From Pseudomonas capeferrum (GTDB lineage Bacteria > Pseudomonadota > Gammaproteobacteria > Pseudomonadales > Pseudomonadaceae): a DNA stretch of 64,000 bases. The stretch is taken from contig NZ_JAAMQM010000014.1 in the NCBI RefSeq assembly GCF_013523055.1, positions 119,366 to 183,365 of the forward strand, written 5' to 3'. Every line of letters begins with the position of its first letter. Position 1 is the first letter of the stretch. This document shows positions 16,007-24,500 of the stretch, one piece after another. The position numbers and the translations under genes were made by a program. The notes under the pieces were generated by a model. That model was not told where the DNA came from, made no database searches, and worked only from the letters and a program-made list of their open reading frames with translations.

Positions 16007-17677
16007 ATGGGTAAAAAACCCACGGACGATCTGTCAGCCAATACTCAACCTGTCAGCGAAGATGGCATTCCCGCGCCAAGTGGAGCAGCCAACCTGATCG
16101 ACACTGATTACGTCATCGGGCAAGACAACATCAAAGGCGAGTTTTCATTCTCGCTCGATATCCATGGCAAGGTCTTCATCATCTCGGCGGCGACCATTCT
16201 GCTGTTCGTCATCCTGACGCTGGCGCTCCAGAATGAAGTCGAACCACTCTTCAGTTCGATCCGCACCTGGCTGACCAGCAACCTCGCCTGGTTCTTCATG
16301 AGCGTGGCCAACATCTTCGTCGTGCTATGCCTGGTGCTGATCGTCTCGCCGCTGGGCAAGGTGCGTCTGGGTGGCAGGGACGCCACGCCCGACCATACCT
16401 ATCTTGGCTGGTTCTCGATGCTGTTCGCCGCGGGCATGGGCATCGGCCTGATGTTCTACGGCGTGGCGGAACCCATGTCGCACTATGCCGCCTCGATGGG
16501 TGGCGTGACCGTCGATCCCAGCGGAGTGCGCACCGATTGGGCGCCGCTTGGCGGCGCGGCTGGCGACATGAAGACATCCGCCGACCTGGCGATGGCCTCG
16601 ACGATCTTCCATTGGGGCCTGCACCCTTGGGCGATCTACGCCATTGTCGCCTTGTCCCTGGCGCTGTTTTCGTTCAACAAAGGCTTGCCGCTTTCGATAC
16701 GCTCGATCTTTCATCCACTGTTGGGCGAGCGTGTCTGGGGATGGCCTGGGCACATCATCGATATTCTGGCCGTATTCGCCACCTTGTTCGGGTTGGCGAC
16801 TTCTCTAGGGATCGGTGCGGAGCAAGCCGCCGCCGGGATCGAATACCTGTTTGGCATAGAGTCGAATAACCTGAGCAAAGTAGTGCTGATCATCGGCATC
16901 ACACTGGTTGCTCTATGGTCCGTCGTGGCGGGCCTGGAAAAGGGTGTCAAGTTTCTGTCCCAGGTCAACATGGGGCTCGCCCTGCTCCTGCTGGTGTTCA
17001 TCATCGTCGTAGGGCCCACCCTGGCGATCTTCACCGGATTCTTCAAGAATCTGGTGACTTACGCCGAATATCTGCCCTCCCTGTCCAATCCGTTCGGACG
17101 AACCGATGTCGAGTTCATCCAGGGTTGGACGGCGTTCTACTGGGCCTGGTGGATCAGCTGGTCCCCCTTTGTCGGGATGTTCATCGCCCGGGTCAGCCGG
17201 GGCCGAACCGTGCGAGAGTTCCTGATCTCCGTCCTGCTGGTGCCTTCCCTGGTTTCGGTCCTGTGGATGACGACCTTCGGCGGTACTGCCATTGATCAGG
17301 CGACGGTTCAAGGCCTGATCGGCGTCAAGGATGCCGTCCTGGAGCTCAAGCTGTTTGCCATGTTGAGCGAACTGCCGCTGAAGGAGATTTCTTCCTTCCT
17401 GGGAATCGTTCTGGTTGCCGTCTTCTTCATCACTTCGTCGGATTCCGGCTCCCTGGTAATCGATACGATCACAGCGGGCGGCAAAGTCGACGCGCCGGTG
17501 CCACAACGAGTGTTCTGGGCCGTGATCGAAGGCGTCATTGCGATCGCCTTGCTGCTCGGGGGCGGCCTGATAGCGTTGCAGGCGATGGCGGTTTCCACTG
17601 GTTTGCCTTTCGCCATAGTCCTGTTGCTAGGCTGCATTTCCCTGGTGAAAGGGCTGATGTCCGAGCCGCGATCCTGA
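16007..17677 (+). CDS. BCCT-family (betaine/choline/carnitine-type) transporter
   Basis: The 556-residue polytopic protein has the glycine-rich helix AAGMGIGLMFYGVAEPM and the aromatic box segment WTAFYWAWWISWSPFVGMF, followed by ARVSRGRTVREF. These are hallmarks of the BCCT family. The GMGIG form is that of sodium-coupled members such as BetP rather than the CaiT antiporter. It would import a quaternary-ammonium compound such as betaine or choline, and the exact substrate is not readable. The C-terminal tail after the last helix is very short, unlike osmosensing BetT/BetP. I chose ATG at 16007 because CCAGGAGG precedes it and hydrophilic N-terminal sequence follows. Confidence 0.9.
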   Translation: MGKKPTDDLSANTQPVSEDGIPAPSGAANLIDTDYVIGQDNIKGEFSFSLDIHGKVFIISAATILLFVILTLALQNEVEPLFSSIRTWLTSNLAWFFMSVANIFVVLCLVLIVSPLGKVRLGGRDATPDHTYLGWFSMLFAAGMGIGLMFYGVAEPMSHYAASMGGVTVDPSGVRTDWAPLGGAAGDMKTSADLAMASTIFHWGLHPWAIYAIVALSLALFSFNKGLPLSIRSIFHPLLGERVWGWPGHIIDILAVFATLFGLATSLGIGAEQAAAGIEYLFGIESNNLSKVVLIIGITLVALWSVVAGLEKGVKFLSQVNMGLALLLLVFIIVVGPTLAIFTGFFKNLVTYAEYLPSLSNPFGRTDVEFIQGWTAFYWAWWISWSPFVGMFIARVSRGRTVREFLISVLLVPSLVSVLWMTTFGGTAIDQATVQGLIGVKDAVLELKLFAMLSELPLKEISSFLGIVLVAVFFITSSDSGSLVIDTITAGGKVDAPVPQRVFWAVIEGVIAIALLLGGGLIALQAMAVSTGLPFAIVLLLGCISLVKGLMSEPRS

Positions 17678-17711
17678 GACGCTGCGCATAGACAGGCCGA
17701 CTACGCCTGTC

Positions 17712-17747
17712 GGCCTTGGTGGGTATTCAGCTGTACCCACCAAGGCC
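17712..17747. terminator. Bidirectional hairpin between BCCT gene and exonuclease gene
   Basis: GGCCTTGGTGGGTA (17712-17725) pairs perfectly with TACCCACCAAGGCC (17734-17747). The preceding AGGCCGAC/GTCGGCCT pairing (from about 17696) competes with it. It lies between convergent genes and probably separates their transcripts. There is no T-tract. Confidence 0.6.
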
Positions 17748-17774
17748 AACCTCCGGAACGACTTCAATCGCCGA

Positions 17775-18497
17775 TCAGTCCCATAACGCCGCGATTGGGG
17801 TGGACGGTAGATAGTGGCTGGCAATCTGCGCTTGCAACAATTCGGCGGTAGCCAGTGCATCGGTCAGCGCGTGGTGGGCATGGTAAGGAGGAAGGTTATA
17901 GCGGGCGCGACTGTCCGCCAGTCTTATCGACAGCTGAGGCCGACGCAGCAACCTGTCGAGCCAGCTCCGCTTCTGCCTGTGCATGCGCGCTTCCAGTTGC
18001 ATGGTGTCGATCACCGGAAACTGCAGCCCCTCTCCCAAGTGACGATGAAACGCCCGGTCCAGGAAACCCCGCTCGATGTTCCGGTAGTGTACGACCATCA
18101 CCCTCCCCGCCATGGCGTCCAGCAGCGCCTCCACCACCTCGGTCAGCGCGGGAGCGTTCCGGATATCCGTGTGGGTGATGTGGTGAAAGGTCACCGACTT
18201 TTCATTCAATTCCGACTGCGGTTTCACCACCCAGTACAAGGCCTGGCCACAGCGTATCCGCTGCAAGGTGAACGGTATCAGGCCGATGCTGACGATGCTG
18301 TGAGCCTGGGCGTCGAGGCCGGTGGTTTCCACGTCCATTGCCAGTAATTGAACCTGTTCGATAGGCGTCTGCGCTGCAATGACCCCGGCTCGATAGAACT
18401 TTTGCAGCGCAGGATGTCTGGCCTCTTTCGCCAGCGCCTCGAACCTGGCTGCCCATTCCGATTTGCCCGCCATGCGCTCTGTGCCGGCGCCCTTCAT
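17775..18497 (-). CDS. DnaQ-like 3'-5' exonuclease (DEDDh type)
   Basis: This 240-residue protein has the exonuclease motifs AMDVETTGLD (Exo I, acidic pair near residue 54-56), VVHYRNIERGFLD (Exo II region) and HHALTDALATAELL (Exo III with the DEDDh His). It overlaps the end of the upstream DUF294 gene by 4 bases (ATGA), so the two are cotranscribed. The same exonuclease plus CBS/DUF294 pair accompanies acetate permease genes in other pseudomonads, as I recall. Its physiological substrate is unknown, and it is too short to be a DNA polymerase subunit with extra domains. Confidence 0.87.
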   Translation of the reverse strand: MKGAGTERMAGKSEWAARFEALAKEARHPALQKFYRAGVIAAQTPIEQVQLLAMDVETTGLDAQAHSIVSIGLIPFTLQRIRCGQALYWVVKPQSELNEKSVTFHHITHTDIRNAPALTEVVEALLDAMAGRVMVVHYRNIERGFLDRAFHRHLGEGLQFPVIDTMQLEARMHRQKRSWLDRLLRRPQLSIRLADSRARYNLPPYHAHHALTDALATAELLQAQIASHYLPSTPIAALWD

Positions 18498-20374
18498 GGC
18501 AATTGCCGCGCCTTGGCGGGATAGCGAAATCGCAGGAAGTTCTGAGCGTTGCTCAAGACCTGGAACGCTTCCTTGAGGTTATGCCGCTCACTGGTAGAAA
18601 AACGCTCCGGCTCGATGTAGTTGTCCGGACTCATGCCCTGCTCCAGGGCATCTGCCTGATGCCGAATCCGCACCATCGAGAGGAACTCGAGCGCATACCT
18701 CAGGTGCTTCAACGCTTCAGGCTGCATGAGTTTGGTGTTGCTGATCGCGTCCAGGCGATCGAAGGAGTTTTGCGCGGTACTGGCACAGGCCAGGGCGTGA
18801 ATGCGGATCAGGTCGGTCAGTGGCGCGGTGCCACGGCCCTTGAGGTTGATGATGCGTTTCTGTCGGCCATCCGTCTCCACCACGAACGTACGGAAGAAGC
18901 CCAGAGGGGGTGTCCGATTGAGCGCGATTCGCGCCATGGCATTGAGGAACCCAGGGTTGGCGCTGGATTTGCGCGCGCACAACGTCTTGAGCTCCTGCAC
19001 CAGCTCGAGCTGTCCATAGACCCCATCCAGGTCGAAAAAGATGCAGCTGTTGAGCAGGGTCGCGGCATTCGGCTTTTCGATCCAGTCATTGAAATAGCCC
19101 CGCCATACCCGCAAAGGCTGACGCCACTGATCGTTGGTCGCCATGATGCCGCCCTTGCAGTAGCTGTACCCGCACGCGGCGAGACCATCGCTGACAAAGG
19201 TCGCCAGACTGCGGAAGTAGTCATCGTGCAGGGTCGGGTCGAACGCGTCGTCCAATACCAGGGCATTGTCCTGATCGGTGAGCAGCAACTGCTCGTCCCG
19301 CGCCATCGACCCCAGCGCCATGAAACAGTAAGGCACCGGAGGCGGACCCAGTTTCTTCTCCGCCAGCTCGAGCAGACGCTGGGTGAACGCGCGACCGATG
19401 CCCGAGATCGCGCTACCGATCATGTGCGCCGTCGCACCCTCGCGAACCATGCGGATGTAGGTTCCACGCAGATCACGAAGCAAAGCCCGCAGGCCCTCGA
19501 CCGAAGTCTGGTTGGAGATGCGATTGACCAGGTACAGGCTGCTCTGGGACTCGTAGCGAATGATGTCCGACAGGTTGATCAGCCCGACCGTCCGACCTTT
19601 GTACATGACCGGCAGATGATGAATATTGCGGCGCAACATCACCAGCATGGCCTCGAAGAGCGAGTCATCCGCCTCGATCGCCACTGGATCGACCGACATG
19701 ATCTGGCCGATGGTCGTCGCGCTGTCGCTGCGCCCGGCGGCGACGACCCGGGTACGCAGATCCCTGTCGGTCACGATCCCTACCATTCTGTGCGCGGGCC
19801 GCGGCTCCGGGTCCATGACCACGACGCACGAGACGCTCTGCTCGGTCATCACCTTGGCGGCTTCATGCACCGAGGTATCGGAGGTCACCCAGACCAGCGA
19901 GCGCGAGACCAGTACGCGACATTTGAGCTGGATCAGCTCGCTCGCCCGGCCCTGTGCCTCTACGGCCGACTTGAGCCTGGAATGGCCTTCGGCTTCGACG
20001 AACTCGGCGAAGGCGTCATGTTGCGCGCACAGTTCGGCGAAGACCTCGGCGGGGATGAAATAGATCAGGCTGTCTTCCAGGGCCTTGGCCGGAAAGCGGA
20101 CCTTGTTGCTGCGCAACAGACCGGCCTGGCCGAAGATATCGCCCTCGACCAGCCGGTTGTAAAGCTCGCCGTTGCGCCGATAGATTTCCACGGCGCCGCT
20201 GCGCACATAGTGCAGGTCCCGGATCACCGCGCCTGCCTCGAGGATATCGCTGCCGGCCTTGAAATAACTGACCTCGACCCGTTGGGCTATCCCATCCAGC
20301 GTCTCCAGTGGCAACGCATCGAAGGGGGGGAAACGATGGAGGTGATCACGAATCTCCTGTAACTCGATCTGCAT
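18494..20374 (-). CDS. cNMP-binding/CBS/DUF294 nucleotidyltransferase-like signalling protein
   Basis: This 626-residue cytosolic protein has four parts. These are a cyclic-nucleotide-binding-like domain (residues about 10-125), two CBS domains (about 155-280), a DUF294 nucleotidyltransferase-like domain with GSMARDEQLLLTDQDNAL near residue 355, and a DUF294 C-terminal domain. The G-S-x(n)-D-x-D pattern of the nucleotidyltransferase fold (GSMARDE..TDQD) is intact. It resembles GlnD-related regulators. CBS pairs usually sense adenosine nucleotides. The gene is coupled to the exonuclease and lies opposite nhaA. The target of any nucleotidylation is unknown. Confidence 0.88.
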   Translation of the reverse strand: MQIELQEIRDHLHRFPPFDALPLETLDGIAQRVEVSYFKAGSDILEAGAVIRDLHYVRSGAVEIYRRNGELYNRLVEGDIFGQAGLLRSNKVRFPAKALEDSLIYFIPAEVFAELCAQHDAFAEFVEAEGHSRLKSAVEAQGRASELIQLKCRVLVSRSLVWVTSDTSVHEAAKVMTEQSVSCVVVMDPEPRPAHRMVGIVTDRDLRTRVVAAGRSDSATTIGQIMSVDPVAIEADDSLFEAMLVMLRRNIHHLPVMYKGRTVGLINLSDIIRYESQSSLYLVNRISNQTSVEGLRALLRDLRGTYIRMVREGATAHMIGSAISGIGRAFTQRLLELAEKKLGPPPVPYCFMALGSMARDEQLLLTDQDNALVLDDAFDPTLHDDYFRSLATFVSDGLAACGYSYCKGGIMATNDQWRQPLRVWRGYFNDWIEKPNAATLLNSCIFFDLDGVYGQLELVQELKTLCARKSSANPGFLNAMARIALNRTPPLGFFRTFVVETDGRQKRIINLKGRGTAPLTDLIRIHALACASTAQNSFDRLDAISNTKLMQPEALKHLRYALEFLSMVRIRHQADALEQGMSPDNYIEPERFSTSERHNLKEAFQVLSNAQNFLRFRYPAKARQLP

Positions 20375-20419
20375 GGAACCTCGAATGCGATGGCTGGCGA
20401 GAATGGCAGGCTGATGGCC

Positions 20420-20662
20420 AATGCCAGCCAGTTAAGGAAGAACATTCGATCCAAATACTTGTGCTTAGCCTTCGGCTTTTGCAACTTCTGCGCTGCTGCC
20501 GGCCTATCGCGGGACAAGCCCGCTCGCCACCAGGTGCGCGGGGAGCACGGTACAGGTGGCGAGCGGGCTTGTCCCGCGATAGGCCGTCAGCTTCACAAAG
20601 CTCTAGAGCTGCCATACAAGCTCAGCATGCGAAATCGACTATTTCCTTAACTGACCGGCATT
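20420..20662. repeat. Composite repeat: REP doublet inside a 20-base outer inverted repeat
   Basis: The outer arms are AATGCCAGCCAGTTAAGGAA (20420-20439) and, inverted, AATGCCGGTCAGTTAAGGAA (20643-20662 on the minus strand), matching at 18 of 20 positions. Inside is a perfect 31-base inverted repeat, 20501-20531 against 20555-20585, with core GCGGGACAAGCCCGC and a 23-base loop. The inner pair is a classical REP doublet (REPIN). The outer pair looks like terminal repeats of a small non-autonomous element. The region lies between the divergent DUF294 and nhaA genes and encodes no protein. Confidence 0.85.
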
Positions 20663-20810
20663 AGGCCGATGGCCGGGTTCTGAGCGAGCCACGGGAGGAA
20701 TTTGCATCCCCCGTCGCGGGCTCTTATCATCCGGCCTGGGTGTACTGTTGCATAAAGCGCGGTGCAGGTTAAATCTTGAGCGTTGGTCGGGCCGCCAACG
20801 GAGAGAATTT

Positions 20811-22178
20811 GTGCCCGAAAACAAGTCAGCCCCGCCGTCCATTCCACGTCCTCAAGTACTGACCGAGCGGGCGCTCTCTGCCCTGGAGCGGTTTTCGCAT
20901 ATCGAAGCCGTCAGTGGCATCGCCCTTCTGATAGCGGCGCTGGCAGCTCTGGCATGGGCCAACAGCCCTTACGCCGAAAGCTACGAGCATCTCTGGCACA
21001 CGCGTATCACCCTTGGCGTCGGAGCGTTCAGCGTTTCCCAGTCCCTTCACTTCCTGGTGAACGACGGCTTGATGACGATCTTCTTCCTGGTGGTGGGGGC
21101 CGAGATACGTCAGGAAATACACGACGGGGCACTGTCCAGCTTCAAGATGGCCCTGCTGCCGCTGGGGGCAGCCCTGGGTGGCGTGATGATGCCGGCGTTG
21201 ATCTACCTGGCCATCAACCATGGCACCGTGGCCAGCAACGGCTGGGCCGTGCCGACCGCCACGGATATCGCCTTCGCCGTAGGCGTCCTGGCGCTGCTGG
21301 GCAGATCGATACCGGGAGGCGTCAGGGTCCTGCTGCTTGCGCTGGCGATCATCGACGACATCGTGGCCATCCTGATCATCGCCTTGTTCTATACCTCCAG
21401 CCTCGACTACACCGGCCTAGCGATTGCGCTTGGCGGCGTCCTGCTGATCTTCATGTTCCAACGCATGGGGATCGGCAAGATGGCGCTGTACATCATCCCG
21501 GGGGCAATCATCTGGTATGGCCTGTTCAAGACCGGCGTGCACCCGACCCTGGCCGGCGTGCTTCTCGGCCTGCTGAGCCCGGTACGTTCCATTCCCATGC
21601 GCGAACGACCGCTGGAAACCATCCAGCGAAGCTTTCACGAGCTGGTGGAGCGGTATGCTTCGAAAGGCAACGACGGGCACTCGGTGACCAAACCGTTGAA
21701 GCAGATACGCAAGGCCGAGAGGGAGATGCTCTCGCCCGTGCAACGCATCCAGGCCGCGCTTCATCCATGGGTCGCTTTCGCCATCATGCCGCTCTTCGCC
21801 CTGGCCAACGCAGGCGTGAGCCTGGCTGGCGCGAACCTTGAAAATGCCTTGTCCCTGCATGTGTTCGTGGCCGTGATCCTGGCATTGGTCCTGGGCAAGC
21901 CCGTGGGGGTGATCCTCGCCTGCTTCGTCCTGGTCAAGACGAAGGTATGCGAGCTGCCCAGTGGCGTGACCTGGGGTGGAGTGAGTCTGGTCGGTTTGCT
22001 GGCGGGGATCGGCTTTACCATGTCGATCTTTATCGCATCGCTTGCATTCGACGACGCCAGCCTGCTGTCCGCGGCAAAACTGAGCGTGCTCTGTGCGTCA
22101 GGGATCGCAGCGGTCGTGGGATTGACCTGGGGTTGGGTCCACCTGGCATCGACACGCAAGTCGCTCACTGCCGATTGA
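20811..22178 (+). CDS. nhaA: Na+/H+ antiporter NhaA
   Basis: This polytopic protein of 455 residues has the NhaA signature PTATDIAFAVGVLALLG and the paired aspartates of ALAIIDDIVAILIIALF, which carry the Na+/H+ exchange. The late helix GIGFTMSIFIASLAF matches the family. It exports sodium in exchange for protons at the inner membrane. A hydrophilic N-terminal extension precedes the first helix. I prefer the GTG at 20811 because GGAGAGAA lies just upstream. An in-frame ATG at 20748 has no good ribosome-binding site. A strong terminator follows. Confidence 0.92.
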   Translation: MPENKSAPPSIPRPQVLTERALSALERFSHIEAVSGIALLIAALAALAWANSPYAESYEHLWHTRITLGVGAFSVSQSLHFLVNDGLMTIFFLVVGAEIRQEIHDGALSSFKMALLPLGAALGGVMMPALIYLAINHGTVASNGWAVPTATDIAFAVGVLALLGRSIPGGVRVLLLALAIIDDIVAILIIALFYTSSLDYTGLAIALGGVLLIFMFQRMGIGKMALYIIPGAIIWYGLFKTGVHPTLAGVLLGLLSPVRSIPMRERPLETIQRSFHELVERYASKGNDGHSVTKPLKQIRKAEREMLSPVQRIQAALHPWVAFAIMPLFALANAGVSLAGANLENALSLHVFVAVILALVLGKPVGVILACFVLVKTKVCELPSGVTWGGVSLVGLLAGIGFTMSIFIASLAFDDASLLSAAKLSVLCASGIAAVVGLTWGWVHLASTRKSLTAD

Positions 22179-22228
22179 CGAGCTAGCGGGGCCACCGGGA
22201 TACGTCCCCGACAGCCGCTAGCCACAAG

Positions 22229-22260
22229 AAAGCCCCGGGGTTCACGCCCCGGGGCTTTTC
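22229..22260. terminator. Terminator downstream of nhaA
   Basis: AAGCCCCGGGG (22230-22240) pairs with CCCCGGGGCTT (22247-22257) around a 6-base loop, followed by TTTTC on the plus strand and preceded by AAGAAA. It probably serves nhaA and the convergent esterase gene. Confidence 0.85.
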
Positions 22261-22275
22261 GCTGTATCGCTTGGC

Positions 22276-23880
22276 TTAACTGGACGTGGGCACGCACGCC
22301 TGCGGCACTGCCTGCGTCCCCTTGCCGATCAGGCTGATCAACCCGCATGGCAAGCTGCCACGCCATTGCAGGTAGTCATGCCCGGCCGGGTATTCCACCT
22401 GTTCCAGTTCGTACCCCTTCGCCTGCAAGACATCGCGCAGGTGCCGAGTGGTGTCGAGGATCTTCGGCCCTTCGAACAGCCCCGAGTGCAGGTAGAAATG
22501 CAGCGGCTGGCGCGGCGCCTTGACGTATTCCCGGGTCAGCCAGCCAGGTTCGACGCCTTCCGGCGACCACCAGTAGGAACCCGACAGGCTGAGTACGTTG
22601 CCGAACAGCTCCGGGTGCCTGAGGCCCAGGTACGCCGAGGCCAGGCCGCCGTAGCTGGAGCCGGCGATCACCGTTCGCGAGGCTGGCGCGGCAAGGCCCT
22701 GTTGGCGGGCCCAAGGCATCAGCTCTTCGGCCATGAAGCGCGCGAACAGCGGATTGGGCGGCAGCTCCTGCTGACGACTGAGGTCGGTCGGATTGGCGAT
22801 GATCAGCGCGGCGGTAGGCGGAATCAGTCCATCGGCGATCAGGTTATCGAGAATCGTCGGCGTCGGCACCTGGCGTGTATAGGCGTGGGCATCGAACAGA
22901 ACCAGCAGATCCTGTCCGGCCTTGCCCGCTTGCCAGCCTGCTGGGCGATACAGATACACGTCCCGCTCGTTACCCAGCAATCGGCTTGCCACACGCTGGC
23001 GCTCGAGGGCGCCGCGGGCGACGTTTTCGCGCCTGGCAATCCAAGGTTGCGGCGCGGCATCGGGCAGCTCAAGGCTCGAACGTGACAGCCATGGATCACC
23101 GCTGGCGTCGGCGAAGGCGTGAGGATTGAGTGGGTTGCTCCTGGAAGTGGCAAGGAGTACGCGGCGGTCGCTGGACGCGGGCACGTCCGGGGCGATCTGG
23201 TAGCTCAGGCGGGCGCTGGAAGGCACCCCGAAGCTGCGGTACCAGACGTCGCTGTCGCCGAGCCGGTGCAGCGGATCGTGATTGCCCGATGGGGCGCCGA
23301 AGACCCGTACATTGTCCTTGGCGCCTTGCCAGAGGAAGGTCACCAGCCGCCGATCGGGCTTGCCTGGTATGAGCTCCACCAAGGGAGTGCCCTGCTCTGC
23401 GCGGGCTTTCCAGAAGGCTTGGGTATCCTTGCCCACCGCCAGCTGGCCGGCCAGCTCTCGCAATACCGGGCTTGCCAGGGGCTCGGCACGGCGGCGTTGC
23501 TCGCCAACAGGCTGGATCTGGTTCAGGCTCAGTTTGAAACCGGCTCCCGGCCGCGTGTCGATGGCCTCGGCACGCAAAGCGTAGCGGCCATCTTGCGGGG
23601 CAACGAACATGAAGTCCCGCACTTGATCCAGGCCATCGACCAACAGCCGTAACGGTCGCCCGCTCTCATCGAGCAGACGCAGGCTGATGTCTCCCTCGAT
23701 GCGGCCACGGACGAAGTCTCCTGCCTTGAGCGTCAGGCGCCAGGTTGGCTGGCTTGCCTGGGCAAGGCTGCCTTCCACGGTCTGGCCCAGGGGCAACGCC
23801 GGAACACCGGCCGCCATGGCGCCACCGATACAGGCGGCGGCCATGAGCAAGGCGCAGCTCAAACGTGTGAGTCGATGCAT
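22276..23880 (-). CDS. Periplasmic esterase, enterochelin-esterase-like (Fes family)
   Basis: This 534-residue secreted protein has a signal peptide (ALLMAAACIGGAMA), an N-terminal beta-rich domain to about residue 250 and an alpha/beta-hydrolase domain. The latter has nucleophile VIAGSSYGGLASA, the following LSLSGSYWWSPEG and a late His in PAGHDYLQW. Ferric-siderophore esterases of the Fes/IroD/E group look like this. It follows the C-terminal fragment of a TonB receptor by 7 bases and has GAGGTGACC before its ATG, so it was the last gene of a siderophore uptake operon. The promoter-proximal genes of that operon are now damaged, and expression may have been lost. Confidence 0.8.
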   Translation of the reverse strand: MHRLTRLSCALLMAAACIGGAMAAGVPALPLGQTVEGSLAQASQPTWRLTLKAGDFVRGRIEGDISLRLLDESGRPLRLLVDGLDQVRDFMFVAPQDGRYALRAEAIDTRPGAGFKLSLNQIQPVGEQRRRAEPLASPVLRELAGQLAVGKDTQAFWKARAEQGTPLVELIPGKPDRRLVTFLWQGAKDNVRVFGAPSGNHDPLHRLGDSDVWYRSFGVPSSARLSYQIAPDVPASSDRRVLLATSRSNPLNPHAFADASGDPWLSRSSLELPDAAPQPWIARRENVARGALERQRVASRLLGNERDVYLYRPAGWQAGKAGQDLLVLFDAHAYTRQVPTPTILDNLIADGLIPPTAALIIANPTDLSRQQELPPNPLFARFMAEELMPWARQQGLAAPASRTVIAGSSYGGLASAYLGLRHPELFGNVLSLSGSYWWSPEGVEPGWLTREYVKAPRQPLHFYLHSGLFEGPKILDTTRHLRDVLQAKGYELEQVEYPAGHDYLQWRGSLPCGLISLIGKGTQAVPQACVPTSS

Positions 23881-23887
23881 GGTCACC

Positions 23888-24087
23888 TCAGAAATCGACA
23901 CTGGCGGAGAGCTTCAGGGTGCGTGGTTCGCTGACGGTCGCGAAGCCGGTGTTGAACACCCCGGTCCAGTAAGCGCGGTTCTCGACGTGTTCCAGGCTGG
24001 CGCGCAAGGTCACGTCCTTGCTCATCCGGGTCGAATAGCGAGCGCCCAGGTCGTAACGCGTCCATTGCAACTGCTGCAACTGCGCGC
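23888..24087 (-). pseudogene. TonB-dependent siderophore receptor, C-terminal fragment
   Basis: About 60 residues remain in the receptor frame (TRYDLGARYSTRMSKDVTLRA through VENRAYWTGVF to LKLSASVDF). This is the last pair of beta-strands of a TonB-dependent receptor with the typical terminal aromatic residue. Everything upstream (plug and most of the barrel, normally about 700 residues) is missing. The fragment joins directly to the 5' part of an ECF sigma gene, in a different reading frame, at about 24075-24090. Confidence 0.8.
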
Positions 24088-24422
24088 GCGATCATGATTT
24101 CTTCCACGCTCAGGCTCAGCAGGTCAGCCCGTGCCAGCCAATCCTCGAGCGCCGCCAGCTCGGTGCTGCGCCGACGATATTGATCGATGCACAGGTTGCG
24201 CGCGGCCTGAAACAGTAACGTGCGGGCGTTGATGACCGGGCCGTCGAGCGCGTGCGCATAGGCCTGGGCGAAGCTGGACTGAGCGATATCGGTGGCATCG
24301 TCCGGGTTGCGCAAACGGCCACACAGGTAACGACGCAGGTCGCTGTAGTGGGCCAGCAGATCATGGACGGCCGCCTGGAAGGCCGGCGCGGTGCCGGTCC
24401 AAGGCGTGAAAAGGGATGTCAT
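24088..24422 (-). pseudogene. ECF sigma factor (FecI-like), N-terminal fragment
   Basis: From ATG at 24422 about 111 residues match the FecI/FpvI group of iron-starvation sigma factors: region 2 with RRYLCGRLRNPDDATDIAQ, ARTLLFQAARNLCIDQYRRR and the linker ending SVEEIMIAR. Region 4, which recognises the -35 element, is absent. The frame then runs through receptor DNA in the wrong frame to 23883. The arrangement sigma, anti-sigma, receptor, esterase is the normal one, so a single deletion of roughly 2.5-3.5 kb (inferred) removed the sigma end, the anti-sigma factor and most of the receptor. Confidence 0.8.
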
Positions 24423-24445
24423 TGCGCGTGGACTGCATAGGAAAT

Positions 24446-24468
24446 CATTAATAGGAATTCCTATCATT
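24446..24468 (-). promoter_or_regulatory. Palindromic Fur-box candidate upstream of the ECF sigma fragment
   Basis: ATAGGAATTCCTAT (24451-24464) is a perfect 14-base palindrome, flanked by AATGAT-like hexamers (ATCATTA at 24445-24451 and TATCATT at 24462-24468). It lies 25-45 bases before the sigma start codon, where Fur normally represses iron-starvation sigma genes. The match to the 19-base Fur consensus is partial. Confidence 0.5.
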
Positions 24469-24500
24469 CTCACACAGGTCATCCCGCCGCGACCAGTGCC

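Noticed and set aside
18503..20362. Plus-strand open frame of 619 codons opposite the DUF294 gene
   Set aside because: Antisense of a multidomain gene whose motifs are all on the minus strand.
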